Shown: one piece after another, positions 1 through 10,408 of the stretch
Layout of the letters: every line of letters starts with the position of its first letter
Position numbering within the stretch: the stretch's first letter is position 1
Source of the DNA: Podocnemis expansa
Taxonomy: Eukaryota; Chordata; Testudines; Podocnemididae
Direction of reading: 5' to 3'
DNA: 64,000 bases
Assembly: GCA_007922195.1 (NCBI GenBank)
Contig: ML681963.1
Span: 132,749,764 to 132,813,763 of the forward strand
Position numbers and translations under genes: made by a program
The notes under the pieces: model-generated
Seen by the model: the letters and a program-made list of their open reading frames with translations, nothing else
The model's database searches: none
Told to the model about the DNA's origin: nothing

Positions 1-140
1 TTATTTTTATACCATTCAGTAAACTACCCCATTTTCAAAGCGTCTGATGAAGTGGGATTTTTCTCTCATGAAAGCTCATGTGATAAATAAATCTGTTAGT
101 CTTTAACTGCAACAGGACTTGCTTCTTGCACAAAATAGGC
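1..140 (+). mobile_element. Penelope-like element 3' terminal fragment
   Basis: This matches the terminal repeat found many times in the window: a TCTGATGAAGTGGGAT-type motif, then CATGAAAGCTCATG, then an AAATAAATCTGTTAGTCTTT tract and a degraded CACAGGACT end. The same unit flanks the GIY-YIG reading frame near 2.7-3.1 kb, which ties it to Penelope-like retroelements. It is cut off at the window edge. It lies in intron 2 of CYP2R1 and has no coding capacity. Confidence 0.7.
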
Positions 141-301
141 CTATGATTTAAAATGTGTTTATTAAAATGAAAACGTTTTAAAATGCATTCATTGTAAATA
201 GATTTCATTAGTTGGTTTTAATTAACTGACTTGTATGATTTTTAACTGAAATTTAGTTTTTAGAAAGCTTTTTATTTAAAATAATTTTTTAAAGTTTTTT
301 T

Positions 302-655
302 TTAAAGGACAGAATGAAAAAGAACAAAGGTGAGAAAGGAAGGGAAGAGAGAAGAAAGAAAGAAAAAAGGAAGAGAGGGAAAGGAAAAGAAAAAGAGAAA
401 GAGAAAAAGGAAAAGAAGAGAAAGAAAAGGAAGGAAACAGAGGAAGGAAGAGAAAGAAGGAAGGGAAGTCAGAATAGAAAAAAAGGAGGATGTGAAAGAG
501 GGAACAATGGAAAAGAAAAGAGAAAAAGAAGGAAAGAAGGAAGGAAACAAAAGAAGGAAGAGAAAACGGAAAAGAATGAAAGAGAGAAAAAAGGGCAAAA
601 AGAAATTAGGAAAGAGGAAAAAGAGAAGGAAGAAAGAAAAAGAAAGCAGGAGGTA
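302..655. repeat. Polypurine (GA/GAA-rich) low-complexity tract
   Basis: About 350 bases are almost purely A and G on the plus strand (GAAAGAAAGG, GGAAGAGAAA and similar). The open frames here, Lys/Arg/Glu-rich on plus and Phe/Leu/Ser-rich on minus, follow from the composition and are not genes. Long homopurine tracts can form triplex DNA and mutate by slippage. CYP2R1 is transcribed from the minus strand, so its pre-mRNA would carry a long pyrimidine run here. Confidence 0.85.
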
Positions 656-734
656 GGCTCCATCTCCTACCTGGTTGCCCAGCAGTGCACCTGCCAGTGC
701 TGCTGCTGCCCAGAAGCACTGCTCTGCTTGGCAG

Positions 735-945
735 CTGAGATCTGAGTGGCCGGGGGCGAGGAGGTGCTGTCACTGCCCAAAGACCCTCAGCAAGTGTTGT
801 CTCTGAGCCGAGCCTCTCACAGCAGCTGGTCTCTCTTTCCCTAGCCCAGTGCTGCCGTGAGAGGCTTGGGCTTGGACACAACACTCACCGCTGGGCTTTG
901 TGCGGTCAGGGTGCCTCCTCGTCTGTCGGCTGCTCCGAGCTCAGC
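735..945. repeat. Imperfect GC-rich foldback (inverted repeat)
   Basis: The left arm, about 735-835 (GGGCGAGGAGGTGCTGTC, then GCCGAGCCTCTCACAGCAGC), is the reverse complement, with mismatches, of the right arm at about 845-945 (GTGCTGCCGTGAGAGGCTTG, then GGTGCCTCCTCG). The spacer is short. This looks like a foldback or MITE-type repeat. The family is not recognised and no clear target duplication was found. Confidence 0.5.
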
Positions 946-1138
946 CGCCGAGCCCTGCTGCCCTGCACTGGTTGCAAATGTGTGCGCGCAGGGGCTGAAA
1001 AAGGGGTGCGCGGTCACGCACGTGCACACCCTAGAGGGAACGGTTTTTGCAATATATGATGGGTATATGACTTGTGATGAGGTACACCAGCGTCTTGCAA
1101 GGGCACCGCCATTGCCTCAGCCACTCTTTTAAAAAGCT

Positions 1139-2195
1139 CCTGAAACTGTTTCGAGCCATCCCCTGCCACACTATCCCCCTGCAGTATATTTCCTCCAGCA
1201 AGAATTATAGGACTCTAAAAATTCATAATCCTCTTGGTCACCCAATGGTTTCTGAGTCTCAGACAACTCTTCTGCCTGTTAAGCTACTGGGGCAAGTTCC
1301 GTATGTTCCTTAATGTATGATGAGTGTGGGATGGCAGGTCTGGGATATCTTGCTGACTCCTGTGGCCATGGCTCCCAGGTTCTCCAGGGCACATAATAAA
1401 TTGGTGGACCAATATGCCACAGTACTGATGCCACACATATTCCAGTCTGGTGTATCCGTATCCATGGTCCATGAAATCATAATGTCCCCTGGACTGTGAC
1501 TGATATGGATATTGGGAGAATTGGTCCTCTCCAGACTCTTCTCCCAAAGCTGTTAGTGAGCTCCCAGACAGGTTCTCAGGACTCAAGTGTGCATTACAGC
1601 TTGCATCACTCAGTGGAGGAGGTAAGAGGCACTGGTCTCATTTGCAGTGTTTAGTTTTAGCTTTCTTCTTCCTAGGAGGTGTAAAATGTGGCAGCAGGAT
1701 TGCGATAACAGGTTTTTACAGTGATGGCATTTCTGGGACACATGTCCCTCACCCAGACAGCAAATACACTCTGGGTGGCTATCTGAGGCAGGCATAGTCT
1801 CTCTGCAAGAGGTACATCTTTTGAATCCTGAAGCTGCCTTATAGCGGCTTGAAGCTGGGATGGCAGTTCATTGCCCTTTTTTTTAAAAAGGCAATCAACT
1901 GTAACTAACAATCTGAACATTAACAACAGTAATTAAAAGTAGCTAATTGAACCTAACTCTGTATTAACTATTAAACTGGTTGCTCTGTAGAGTAGCTAAA
2001 ACTCTGTCTCAGACTGGAGGTGGTTAAGATGGAACTGAGGGGTTGGGATTGTGTGCACAACCCTCAGAGCCATTGGAACTGTTGTGCACTGCTGGGGATG
2101 TGCGCACAGGGGGAGTTCTGCTAGAAAATCTCTGATCAAAGACGCAGGGAGCACAAGCGCACCTTGAGTGGAACATAACGGGGACACTACTCAAA
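1139..2195 (-). mobile_element. Degraded DIRS-type retroelement fragment (gag region and 5' end)
   Basis: Read on the minus strand, 1,610-1,795 encodes a Cys/His cluster (CICCLGEGHVSQKCHHCKN) very close to the CIKCLGEGHSSQKCQHCKN of the intact DIRS gag at about 16.1 kb. Positions 1,284-1,586 encode a further Tyr/Ser-rich gag-like stretch. The plus-strand tail at 2,160-2,195 (CACTACTCAAAGAAACAAG) occupies the same place as the 5' terminal repeat of the 10.7-16.5 kb element but differs in sequence. This is probably a second, older DIRS lineage. Reverse transcriptase and recombinase parts are absent. Confidence 0.6.
1284..1926 (-). pseudogene. DIRS gag pseudogene fragment
   Basis: Two short minus-strand frames carry gag similarity: a zinc-knuckle-like CxxC...HxxxC segment (1,610-1,795) and a proline/tyrosine-rich segment (1,284-1,586). 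They are separated by stops and a frameshift, so no complete protein remains. The call rests on the near-identical Cys/His motif in the better preserved DIRS gag of this window. The motif would bind nucleic acid in a functional relative. Confidence 0.55.
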
Positions 2196-2267
2196 GAAAC
2201 AAGTATCAGTTTTTAGAGTCCTGCATGTTTTGAAACTCAGTTATCTGCGAGATGGCCTCCTTCTCCA

Positions 2268-3615
2268 TGTTCCAAAGGGGCAGCCGTGTTAATCTAGTTG
2301 AGTAAAACAAACAGGGAGTCCTGTGGCACTTAAAAGACTTAACGAATTTATTGTATGAGCTATTGTGGGAGAAAATCCCACTTTGTCAGATGCTTTGAAG
2401 ATGGGGGAACTTACAGAATGGGAGGAAATAAATGCAGGAAAGTGTAAATTGTAGGAACAGATCACACTGTAACAGCAAATCAAAACGGTTGTAAAGATTC
2501 AAACTCTGGGGAACAGAATACAGAGGACGGTGAGGTCAAATCACATGTTGTAATGAGAGAAAAATCCAATGTTTCTATTAAGTCCTGAGGCAATGTAAAT
2601 TTGAAAATAAATTCAATCTCAGCAGCTTCTCTTTGAAGCCTTGATTTGGTATTCATCTTCTGAGCACTGCAGTTAGCAAATCATTAATGGAGTGATCAGG
2701 AAGATTGAAATGCTGACCCACTGGTTTTAGAATGTTATGATTTCTGATGTCAGGTTTGTGCCCATTTATTCTTTTGCATAGAGACCGTCCTGCTTGTCCA
2801 ATAGATAAGGCAGAGGGGCATTTCTGGCACATGATGGCATAAATCACATTAGTAGACGAGCAGGTGAATGAGTCTTTGACGGAATAGCTAGTTTTATTAG
2901 GTCCTGTAATAGTGTCTTTTGTGCAAATGTATGGGCAAAGTTGGCAGTGTGGTTTGTTGCAGGGATATGTGTCAGCCTTATTGGTTCTGTTGTTAGGTCT
3001 GTAGTTGCTGGTGAGTACCTGCTTAAGGTTGGGGAGCTGTCCGCAAGCGAGGAGAGGTCTGTCTCCCATGGCTTGAGAGAGTGAGGGATCATCCTGGAGA
3101 ATAGGCTGTAGATCCCTGAGGATGTGCTGTGGAGGTCTGACTTGAGGGTTGTTGGTGATGACTAGAGGTGTTCTGTTGATTTCTTTCTTGGGCTTCTCCT
3201 GTAGTAGCTGACTTTAGGGTACCTGTCTGGCTCTGTCAATCTGTTTCCTGTGCTCAGACAGATTAATACCAGATCAAGGCTTCAAAGAGAAGCTGTTGAG
3301 ATCAAATTTATTTGCAAATTCGACTGCATTGGTTCAGAACTTAAAAGGGGCACTGGATTTTTCTCTCATTACAACATATGATTTGACCTCATCTTCCTCT
3401 GTATGCTGCTCCCAGTTTGAATCTTTATAACCGTTTTGATTTGCTGTTAGTGTGACCTGTTCCCACAACTTATACTTCTCTGCATTTATTTCCTCCCATT
3501 CTATAAGTTCCCCCATCTTCAAGGCATCTGATGAAGTGGGATCTTCTCCCATGAAAGCTCATGCAATAAATAAATTTGTTAGTCTTTAAGTGCCACAGGA
3601 CTCCTTGTGTGTCTT
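2268..3615 (-). mobile_element. Penelope-like element, 5'-truncated, with inverted terminal repeats
   Basis: The left arm (about 2,268-2,655) begins GTTCCAAAGGGGCAGCCGTG and contains GTCCTGTGGCACTTAAAAG, GGAGAAAATCCCACTTTGTC and CTCTTTGAAGCCTTGATTTG. The right arm (about 3,267-3,615) carries the same blocks in reverse-complement order, such as CAAGGCTTCAAAGAGAAGCT and AAGTGCCACAGGACTCCTTG. Between them is a minus-strand GIY-YIG endonuclease reading frame. Penelope elements are known to carry LTR-like repeats in direct or inverted orientation, which fits. The polymerase domain is missing. A vague flanking similarity (TCTCCATGT / TTTCCATGT) may be a target duplication. Confidence 0.75.
2653..3069 (-). 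pseudogene. Penelope-like GIY-YIG endonuclease domain (C-terminal fragment)
   Basis: The 138-residue frame encodes the C-terminal part of a Penelope-type polyprotein. A Cys-rich region (CNKPHCQLCPYI) is followed by the GIY-YIG block: CSSTNVIYAIMCQKC, then IGQAGRSLCKRINGHKPDIR, then PVGQHFNLPDHSINDL. The Arg of the GRSLCKR stretch and the His of NGHK correspond to conserved nuclease positions. In the YVGETGR-type motif the Tyr is replaced (ALSIGQAGR), so catalytic ability is doubtful. The upstream reverse transcriptase is absent, so this is a dead remnant. Confidence 0.75.
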
Positions 3616-4648
3616 ATTCTTTTTCCATGTGATACTACTACAATAACTATCAAAGGCACTCAAGTCAGAGATCTCAGTTTAAATGAGACTTCTAATAGGT
3701 TTTTTTGGGTATGGCAGTGTGATTTATGCTAATTAGTAGTGTACATTAAAAAACAACATTTGCGCTAAAAATATCAATTATTAAATGCTTGAAATCAGTT
3801 TAACAAACACCTGCATCAAGATAAAGTGACAAACCAAGCGCGTATATAAGAACACAAGCTCACAATATAAAAACAACTCCCTTTCTTGCCTGTCAGTGAA
3901 AGACACTTAAAGCGGAAATTACTTATCCCACTGTTGGTTCCCCAAAAATATCACTCTGCAAGATTCTTACTCTTGGGTCTTGCATTTCCCAGCATAAAAC
4001 AGGAAGATGTGTGTGTTTCTGTCTGCCTGACTACATGTCTGTGTGTTTGTCATTCTGAGGGCAGCAATAGTGGGTGAAGGTATATCTCATTCCACAGTGG
4101 TGATCACGTTACTCTGTACTCCACTATTCTTGCAACTTGCCAGTTAGTTCTTGATGAAAAGGAAGAAACCACTCCAACCCCTGGAGGGAAGAAAGTGTGT
4201 ATATCTTCAGTGAAGCAAAACTAAAACATCAGTTAATCCTTTTTTCCCAAAGATACTACCTAGGCAAGAGTCCCAGTCTTACAGAAGTAGTAGTTAGTGG
4301 GATGTTTCAAATAGTTAAAGAGTAAAAGTAATATTCCAAACAGATGCATAAACTATGAGTATATTAATATATAGGTCCTGTATAGTACTAACCAGTAGAC
4401 CTCAAAGTGCTTTACAAAGGTGATCAGTATCAACATTATATATTATTGTTTATTATGTAAACAAGAAGCTTCCTTTCTAACAAGATAGAAGTAAGACTTC
4501 ACAAAGTTTGACACTTCAAAAATGCATCTGACACAAATTAGAGATCCCAAAAGAATAAAACTCTAGTAACAGGATTAGAAGAGCTTGGATTTTCCTGTTT
4601 GAGAAACACGATGAGCAGTATGGAAAGAATGAAAAGTGATTCCTCTTT
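3616..4648. other. CYP2R1 intron 2 sequence without recognisable features
   Basis: AT-rich unique-looking sequence. No exon, RNA gene or repeat with recognisable termini was seen on either strand. Short open frames have no family resemblance. Confidence 0.5.
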
Positions 4649-4656
4649 GTCTATAG

Positions 4657-5485
4657 CAGGGGTGTCAAACTCATAGCCCCTCGAGCTGCTGCTCAGGCTA
4701 TGCCTGGGAGCTCTCTGCAGCAGCAGTGAACAGCAAAGACAGGCTCCGCTAGCAGAACAGGGCTAAGTGTGCTTGTGACCCAATCATGTGAGTGAATCAG
4801 AGTACAGAGGAGCAAAGGAAGTGCTCCAGCCAATCCCAGCTCAGCTCTGCTGTTGTCTGGCAACCAATCAAAGTCTCAGTCACAGAAGGCTGGGCTGGGC
4901 TCCCGGAGAGCCACTGCACTGCCCTCCACCTCACCAGTTCACTCAGTCAGTCAGTCAGTCGGTCAGTCAGTCAGCAACATGCTAATCTGATTGACTGCAC
5001 ATTGAACAAATCACAAATAAGAAAAGAAAAATTGGCTGTGGCCCACGTGGGAACAAGCCAGCCAAAGGCCAGACAGGACTGAGCCAATCAAAGGCCACAA
5101 TGCTGTATGACTAACAGTGAGCGAGTGCAAGGGGTGAGGGAATGGGAGGCCAGCCTGCCTGTGGCTGTGACTGAGACTGATTGCCTGCCATGACAGGGTA
5201 GGAGTTGGGGAAGAGGAAAGGGAAGGGGGAGCGGGTCTACAAGCAGCCAAGCAGGGGAAGTGGGGGTCCGGGACCTGCACACTAGGAGAAGTGGGATCCA
5301 GGAGTGGCCCAGCAGGGGAGGGAAAAGGGAATGGTGTTACAAAGCCTCTGGGCCTGGGTAGGGAAACTCACACTGCTCCGAACATGGCAGGGGAAAGGTT
5401 GGGGAGCCTGTGCGGCCACATGGCCCATGACAGGTGTCTTGCCCTCCAGTGTGGCCCCCCAAACTGCATGAGTTTGACATCTCTG
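4657..5485. mobile_element. Non-autonomous hAT-type DNA transposon with 8-bp TSD
   Basis: The left end CAGGGGTGTCAAACTCAT and right end ATGAGTTTGACATCTCTG form terminal inverted repeats of the type usual for hAT elements. The flanking 8 bases are GTCTATAG (4,649-4,656) and ATCTATAG (5,486-5,493), differing at one position. The GC-rich interior includes a short CAGT tetranucleotide run (4,942-4,974). No transposase frame is visible. Length is 829 bp. Confidence 0.8.
4942..4974. repeat. (CAGT)n microsatellite
   Basis: About eight tandem CAGT/GTCA units, one with an interruption (CGGT), inside the hAT-type element. They generate the Ser-Val-Gln repeats in overlapping open frames, which are not genes. 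Confidence 0.9.
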
Positions 5486-5530
5486 ATCTATAGACTCCTA
5501 ATCTAAGCTATAGGACTTTGTATAACTACT

Positions 5531-6020
5531 GAGCAGTGGACCCCAACATTTTCAGTAACACGACACACTTCAGTGAGACAAACAATTCCATGGCACATGT
5601 ACTTTTTTCAGCGGAACTGATTGCTTATAAACATATTTACTTACATTTACTATGGCTATGCTCTTTCTATACAGGTTTGCAACACAGTGCAATACACCAA
5701 GCTAAAGAAAGATCAAATGCACTAATGTTTCAAATCCACCAGAAAAAAAATACACATCATCTCAATTTTGCCCTTTGGTCAACTTTTTAGAATGTTCATG
5801 TTTTAGAACTGAAAGACTGATGCTTTATTTTTAATTTGATGATTAATTTTCATGAGTTTTATGAGTTGTAATTTTAGTAGGCTAGAATGCTGTTTAAGAT
5901 GAAACAAAGCTTGTTTTACACTTTCATTACCTTTGTACAAAACTTCACGGCATACTTGAACAGTTCTCATACACACTGGTGTGCCGTGGCACACTGGTTG
6001 AAAACCATTGCTAGAGTGAG
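5531..6020. mobile_element. hAT-like MITE or truncated element
   Basis: The left end CAGTGGACCCCAACATTTTC and the right end, which reads GTGCCGTGGCACACTGGTTG near 5,983-6,002, resemble the CAGTGGTTCCCAACC-type ends of vertebrate hAT elements. Flanks CTACTGAG and CTAGAGTG are only loosely alike. No coding sequence. Confidence 0.45.
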
Positions 6021-6029
6021 GACCAAATA

Positions 6030-7353
6030 GCTGTTCTGCATACGTTTGCGATGAAAACACTGCTAAAGCAGACACTCCAGATCCTGGAGGATATTCATGC
6101 ACTACAGTAATGGATACTATGAAAATAATCTAGTTTCCACAAAACTGAATTATCTTTCATATGGTCTTATAGCTTCAAACCTGCTGGATAATAGCAGTGT
6201 GAAATACAATTAGAGACATTTTGACACATTCCTTTTAATGACAGCAACTAACTGGTGTTAAAGGGATATTTTAAAGTGACAAGATCCATATAAAACTGAT
6301 CACACTGGTCTACCTATGGCTCGTTCATGATAGGTCAAAACGGTGCAATGAACCTGAATAAAGTTAGTCTTTGAGTTAGGTACACACAGGTAAAGAAAGT
6401 AGTTAAGCAGTTTTTAAGTAAGGTAAGTAAAGGAATATAAAATAGACGAAGCAAAGAGCTTTGCAGAAGACTACATTCCAAATCCTAGAGAGCCAACCTC
6501 TTAGGTAATGAGTGAAGGTTACAAAAACTCCCAATTCAGAAGAGACCCAGAAACAGAGATGCTGAAGGGCTAAAGACAAAATGATGAGTGCTCAGTCATC
6601 AAGGAAAAATAACAAACTACGTAATTGTAGGGAAAAAAAAGGCTCAGATGAAACTCTAAAGGTCTTCTGGGACAGGGGTAGCCAACAGGCAGACCATGAG
6701 TCAAATCCATACCATTAGACACTTTTGAATGGACTCTAAAAATCTTTCTTTTACTTATTATCATAATTATTTTAATTTTTTTTTCTGTCCATAGTCTGGA
6801 CCTTGCTTGTTCCTTGACCAAGAAATTTGCACCTTACCAAAAGAGAAATGTAAGGCTTTTAGTGTTTGGAGACCAGTTTCCTATTGATCCTTCTGGATCC
6901 ACACTGATGAAAAATTGACAGAAAAAAAATTTAATGATTAAAAAGCGTCAGACCTGCATGGGAGACAAGAAGGGACACAACAGAAAGAGATACTCAAACA
7001 AGATCAACACTGACTAACTGGAAGAGTTGGAGTGGCAGATGAAGAAGTGTAGCTTCTGGACTAACTTCTTTCACTAACATTGTCAAAAAAACAACTAACT
7101 GAAAAGTTCCAAAGTCAACAGCGACCTGAGTTGCATGCGATCACCAGTATGAAGGGCGCTGGCTCATGCCATTACCTGCTACCACTGACCACAGAAACCA
7201 TAAACTTTACAAATTACAGAATTCCATTTCTCTTTCTTTAAGTAAGTGTCAAATATTCCGGGACAGGAACTGCAAATATTTGGAATGTACCCGAAAGCAA
7301 GTATGCAATGTAATAAGAAAATATTATCTCCCTTTCATAACAGCAGCTCATAC
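6030..7353. other. CYP2R1 intron 2, proximal part
   Basis: Intronic sequence just downstream of CYP2R1 exon 2 in gene direction. A CAGGGGTAGCCAACAGGCAG motif near 6,674 resembles a single hAT terminal repeat without a partner. No CYP2R1 exon 3 sequence was recognised here, nor between here and base 1. Confidence 0.5.
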
Positions 7354-7495
7354 CTCCCATTTTTGTCAGCTTCTTGAACAAAGGTAAAGATGGTCTGTCT
7401 GCAAAAACTTCACTTTGATGAACCAGGCATTCTTTTACAGTATCATAGCCATTCAGTACAACAGCAGATATACCTCCAAGATCAAGACTGAAAAT
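7354..7495 (-). CDS. CYP2R1: CYP2R1 exon 2 (vitamin D 25-hydroxylase)
   Basis: The minus-strand exon encodes [20 protein letters not shown], followed by [20 protein letters not shown] and KKLTKMGG. This is the segment after the membrane anchor of CYP2R1, including the beta-sheet 1 region and the B-helix start (FADRP). The acceptor reads TTTTTTTCAAAG before ATT, and the donor is GGAG followed by GTATGA, so the exon starts in phase 0 and ends in phase 1. The phase-0 start joins exactly to exon 1. CYP2R1 is a microsomal P450 that 25-hydroxylates vitamin D in the ER. The I-helix and the heme-binding Cys loop lie in later exons outside the window. Confidence 0.93.
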
Positions 7496-7636
7496 CTTTG
7501 AAAAAAACAAATGAACAAAAGTGCACTTGTAAAATTATACTGCAATTCAGTTTCAAAAATAAGTAATGAAGACAATACTGGAAAAAGGAGAACAACTAAG
7601 CATCATTATAATAAGCATTTCTTAATTCCTTGGGGG

Positions 7637-8264
7637 AATTCTGTGCAATGTAGTATTTGCATAAAATTAATTTTGTGCACATAATTTCATTTTCCCCTCA
7701 TAGAACTGGTTCTGCAGAACTGCCACTAAGGGCCACTGCACCCAGAAGAACATGAATCTACAGCTTGAAAATACAGGGCGCTGCTGGGGGAGGAAGGGGA
7801 GCTGGAAGGCTAAAGCAGCTGCAGTTCTCAGAAAGTCCTGAAGGAAGGAATTGGCATGCAGAAAACATCATACAAGCCCAGCATCAGGCTGTTTCTCTCT
7901 CCAGATCCCTGGGCTCGGGAGAAGGAGGGGAAGCTAAAGGGTGTGGGGTTTGGACCAGGGGTGTCCTGTAACTGAAGGGCAGAGTTTCCCCCCAAAACAT
8001 GCCTAGCTGGCACATGTGACACACCCAGACTGAGGCACCCAACAAGAAACAGGAACTAGATTGTTGTATGGTTTCTTTAATTCTACTCCTTGGGGAATAT
8101 TTTAGATTGCCCCTGTTGTTACAGACATACAGATATTTTGAAATTATTTTTCAATATAATTGAAACTAGTGTGATTAAATTGTGCTATTTTATAAATAAA
8201 ATATCAAGATATTGACAATACTGTGTGCAAAATTTTTATTTTTTTGGCCCTAAAATTCTCCAAG
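7637..8264. mobile_element. Possible DNA transposon with CTTGG(G/A)GAATT ends
   Basis: The left end CTTGGGGGAATTCTGTGC and the right end (reverse complement CTTGGAGAATTTTAGGGC) are imperfect inverted repeats about 630 bp apart. Internally, CAGAACTGCCACTAAGG and a second AT-rich half look like interspersed repeat sequence. The superfamily is uncertain and no target duplication was confirmed. Confidence 0.4.
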
Positions 8265-8310
8265 ATAGGTTAAGTTGTTTCCAGACTGCAAACCTAAACG
8301 TTGTTCAGTA

Positions 8311-8678
8311 CAGGTAGTCCTCACTTAGTGACCGGGTTCTGTTCCTGAAACCCGGTTGATAAACGAATTGGTCACTAAACGAGGAGCAGCCCTTACCGGT
8401 ATTTCAGGCATAATGTACTTTACTGGTAGTGGGTTTTTCAACCATCTGTAGATAGTTTTAATGTCACCTTTGCATCATTTATAACATTTTTAATATATAT
8501 TTTAAATGTTTTAAGCTCTAATGTACTGAACTTAGTTTGCATAGTGTACTGTAAATATAGGTAATCTGAGAGAGTTGATGCGAGTTCTCGTACATCGCCA
8601 TAATACCAACTCATCAGAGAGCTGGTCATAACTCTGAGGGGTCACTAAACGAGTAGGTCACTAAGTGAGGACTAGCTG
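8311..8678. mobile_element. Tc1/mariner-type (Tigger-like) MITE
   Basis: Terminal inverted repeats are CAGGTAGTCCTCACTTAGTG on the left and, at the right, the reverse complement of CAGCTAGTCCTCACTTAGTG. The element is flanked by TA on both sides (8,309-8,310 and 8,679-8,680). CAG termini and TA targets are typical of Tigger/pogo-like elements. The interior repeats GGTCACTAAACGAG blocks near both ends. Length is 368 bp and there is no coding capacity. Confidence 0.8.
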
Positions 8679-8902
8679 TATAATCTTTTCTCCTCTAAAG
8701 TTAAGATCATAAATTCTTTAAGGCTGAACCCATGACTCTCTCTATATTTTTGAACAGCGCCAACCACAATTCAGTCCTAATTCTGACCGAGGCTTTTGAA
8801 AATCCCGGCATACAATATGCTTAGAAGATACTGGACTATGAGTGATTATTATTATTGATTGTCCAATGTTTCTTTGAATCTTGTTAAGCTCTTGGCCTAC
8901 AT

Positions 8903-9536
8903 CAGATGGTGGGCAAACTCTGGCCTGGTCTACAAGTGCCCCTCCTCCAGCCTGTCAGCTCTGAGCCACCCCCCAGTCCTCCCACAGCTCCAGTGACAGG
9001 TCACACCACTGCTTCTCTCCCTCTCCCTCCCAAGGCCAGCGGCACCTTGGGTAACAACCAGAGTGCTGCCATCACCCCCCCCCCAGCTCGAGCTGAGTTG
9101 GGAGGGAGGGGCAGCGGTGAGTCATCCGGTGGCCAGAGTGCTGCCACCATGCTCCCTCCCTCTCTCAGGTCCAACAGTGGCTCATGCTGCGGCCTGAGTG
9201 CTGCTGCGCTACCATGCTCTTTGAGCTCCAGCTGAAGCTTGGAGGTAGGCACAGTGGTGGCAGCGCTCTGGCAGCAATGCAAGCTGCTACTGGACCTGGG
9301 AGAGGGAAGGAGCAAGGCAACAAATGCTCTCTGCAGTGTGAGCCACCACTGAAGCAGAAAAGGGGGGAAGTGAAAAAGGGGGAGTGGACTCCAGCTCCAC
9401 CCCTTTCTCTGGGGTGGGATGCCTTGTCATTCCCCCTCCAAGCCCTGCCGATTGTCCCACCCCTCCACCTGTGGCCCGCTGTGAGTGGCTGTATGTGGCC
9501 ATGTGGCCCTCAGGCCAAAAGCTTTGCCTACCCATG
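8903..9536. mobile_element. Non-autonomous hAT-type element
   Basis: The left end CAGATGGTGGGCAAACTC pairs with the right end, whose reverse complement is CATGGGTAGGCAAAGCTTTT. Flanking octamers GCCTACAT (8,895-8,902) and GCCTATAG (9,537-9,544) agree at six of eight positions. The GC-rich interior produces several long but meaningless Pro/Ala/Ser-rich frames. Confidence 0.65.
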
Positions 9537-9544
9537 GCCTATAG

Positions 9545-10408
9545 TATAACCTGTCACAAAAAAGTTTCAGAATTTAATTATGTACTGTGTGAAACACTAT
9601 TTCTATTTAGCAATTTTGAATTTGCATCCTTTAGATTTCTCCTTGTTTTTGTTTTATGAAAGAGGGTGAACAGAAACTCTTAATGAACTTTTTCTTTACC
9701 ATTCATCATTTTGCATACTTTTACCTTGTTCCCTCTTATTTTCTTTCTAAGTATACAGTCTCTTCAGTCTCTCTTCAAAAAAGGTTTTCCAGCTCCCTAA
9801 CCAGCATCATTTCTCATCTCTGAATCTCCCATGATTCTGCAGAATCCTTTCTTCATACAGTAATGGTTTTCAGACTTATTTGATCATGTTCCCCCTTCTT
9901 TGTGCCTTAATAGTACTACCCCAACCACACAAGTACACATGCTGATTAAAAAAAAAAAAAAGTAACTCTCACTAAATATTAAAAATAAACAGTGCCAACA
10001 ATCTATTGTAATAGGAGTGAAAAGAAAACTGAGACTGTGGTCAGTGTGTACAATTAAATGTGTGCACTGTGACAGAGAAAACAGATTAACATAAATGGCA
10101 ACAACTTTCTATACAATGCTATACAAGCTTAAATGCATACAAATGCCCAATGCCATTTAGAGGCAAACGCACAGAGATATTTGAGAACCTGGTAAGTCTG
10201 AGAGAATCTACTTTTCTATTTATTCATGGCTGTAGGTAAAATCTTCACAGTATTTTTTTTTCCACTCAAAAGACATTCCACCAGATATTATTAAATTTTT
10301 AATTACTGTCTTGACCTATTTACCAGGTACCAGGTCTGCAATTCCTGCAATCTACTACACTAAGTTGCTATGTGCATGTGTGCGTGATATGAAGTGTACT
10401 ATGTGACA
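9545..10408. other. CYP2R1 intron 1 sequence without recognisable features
   Basis: AT-rich intronic DNA with a short poly-A run near 9,950. A stretch at 9,700-9,900 (CCTTGTTCCCTCTTATTTTC, then CTTCAGTCTCTCTTC) resembles a very old CR1 3' region but is too degraded to assign. Confidence 0.4.

Noticed and set aside
302..745. Lys/Arg/Glu-rich frames on plus and Phe/Leu/Ser-rich frames on minus
   Set aside because: Direct result of the polypurine tract; no start context, domain or splice structure.
7238..7353. Continuation of the CYP2R1 exon 2 frame ([20 protein letters not shown])
   Set aside because: Reads into intron 2 past the GTATGA donor and departs from the known protein.
1..7353. Search for CYP2R1 exons 3-5
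   Set aside because: No translation matching the expected DHRRLAVNSFR, AGTETT or heme-loop regions was found, so these exons are placed outside the window.
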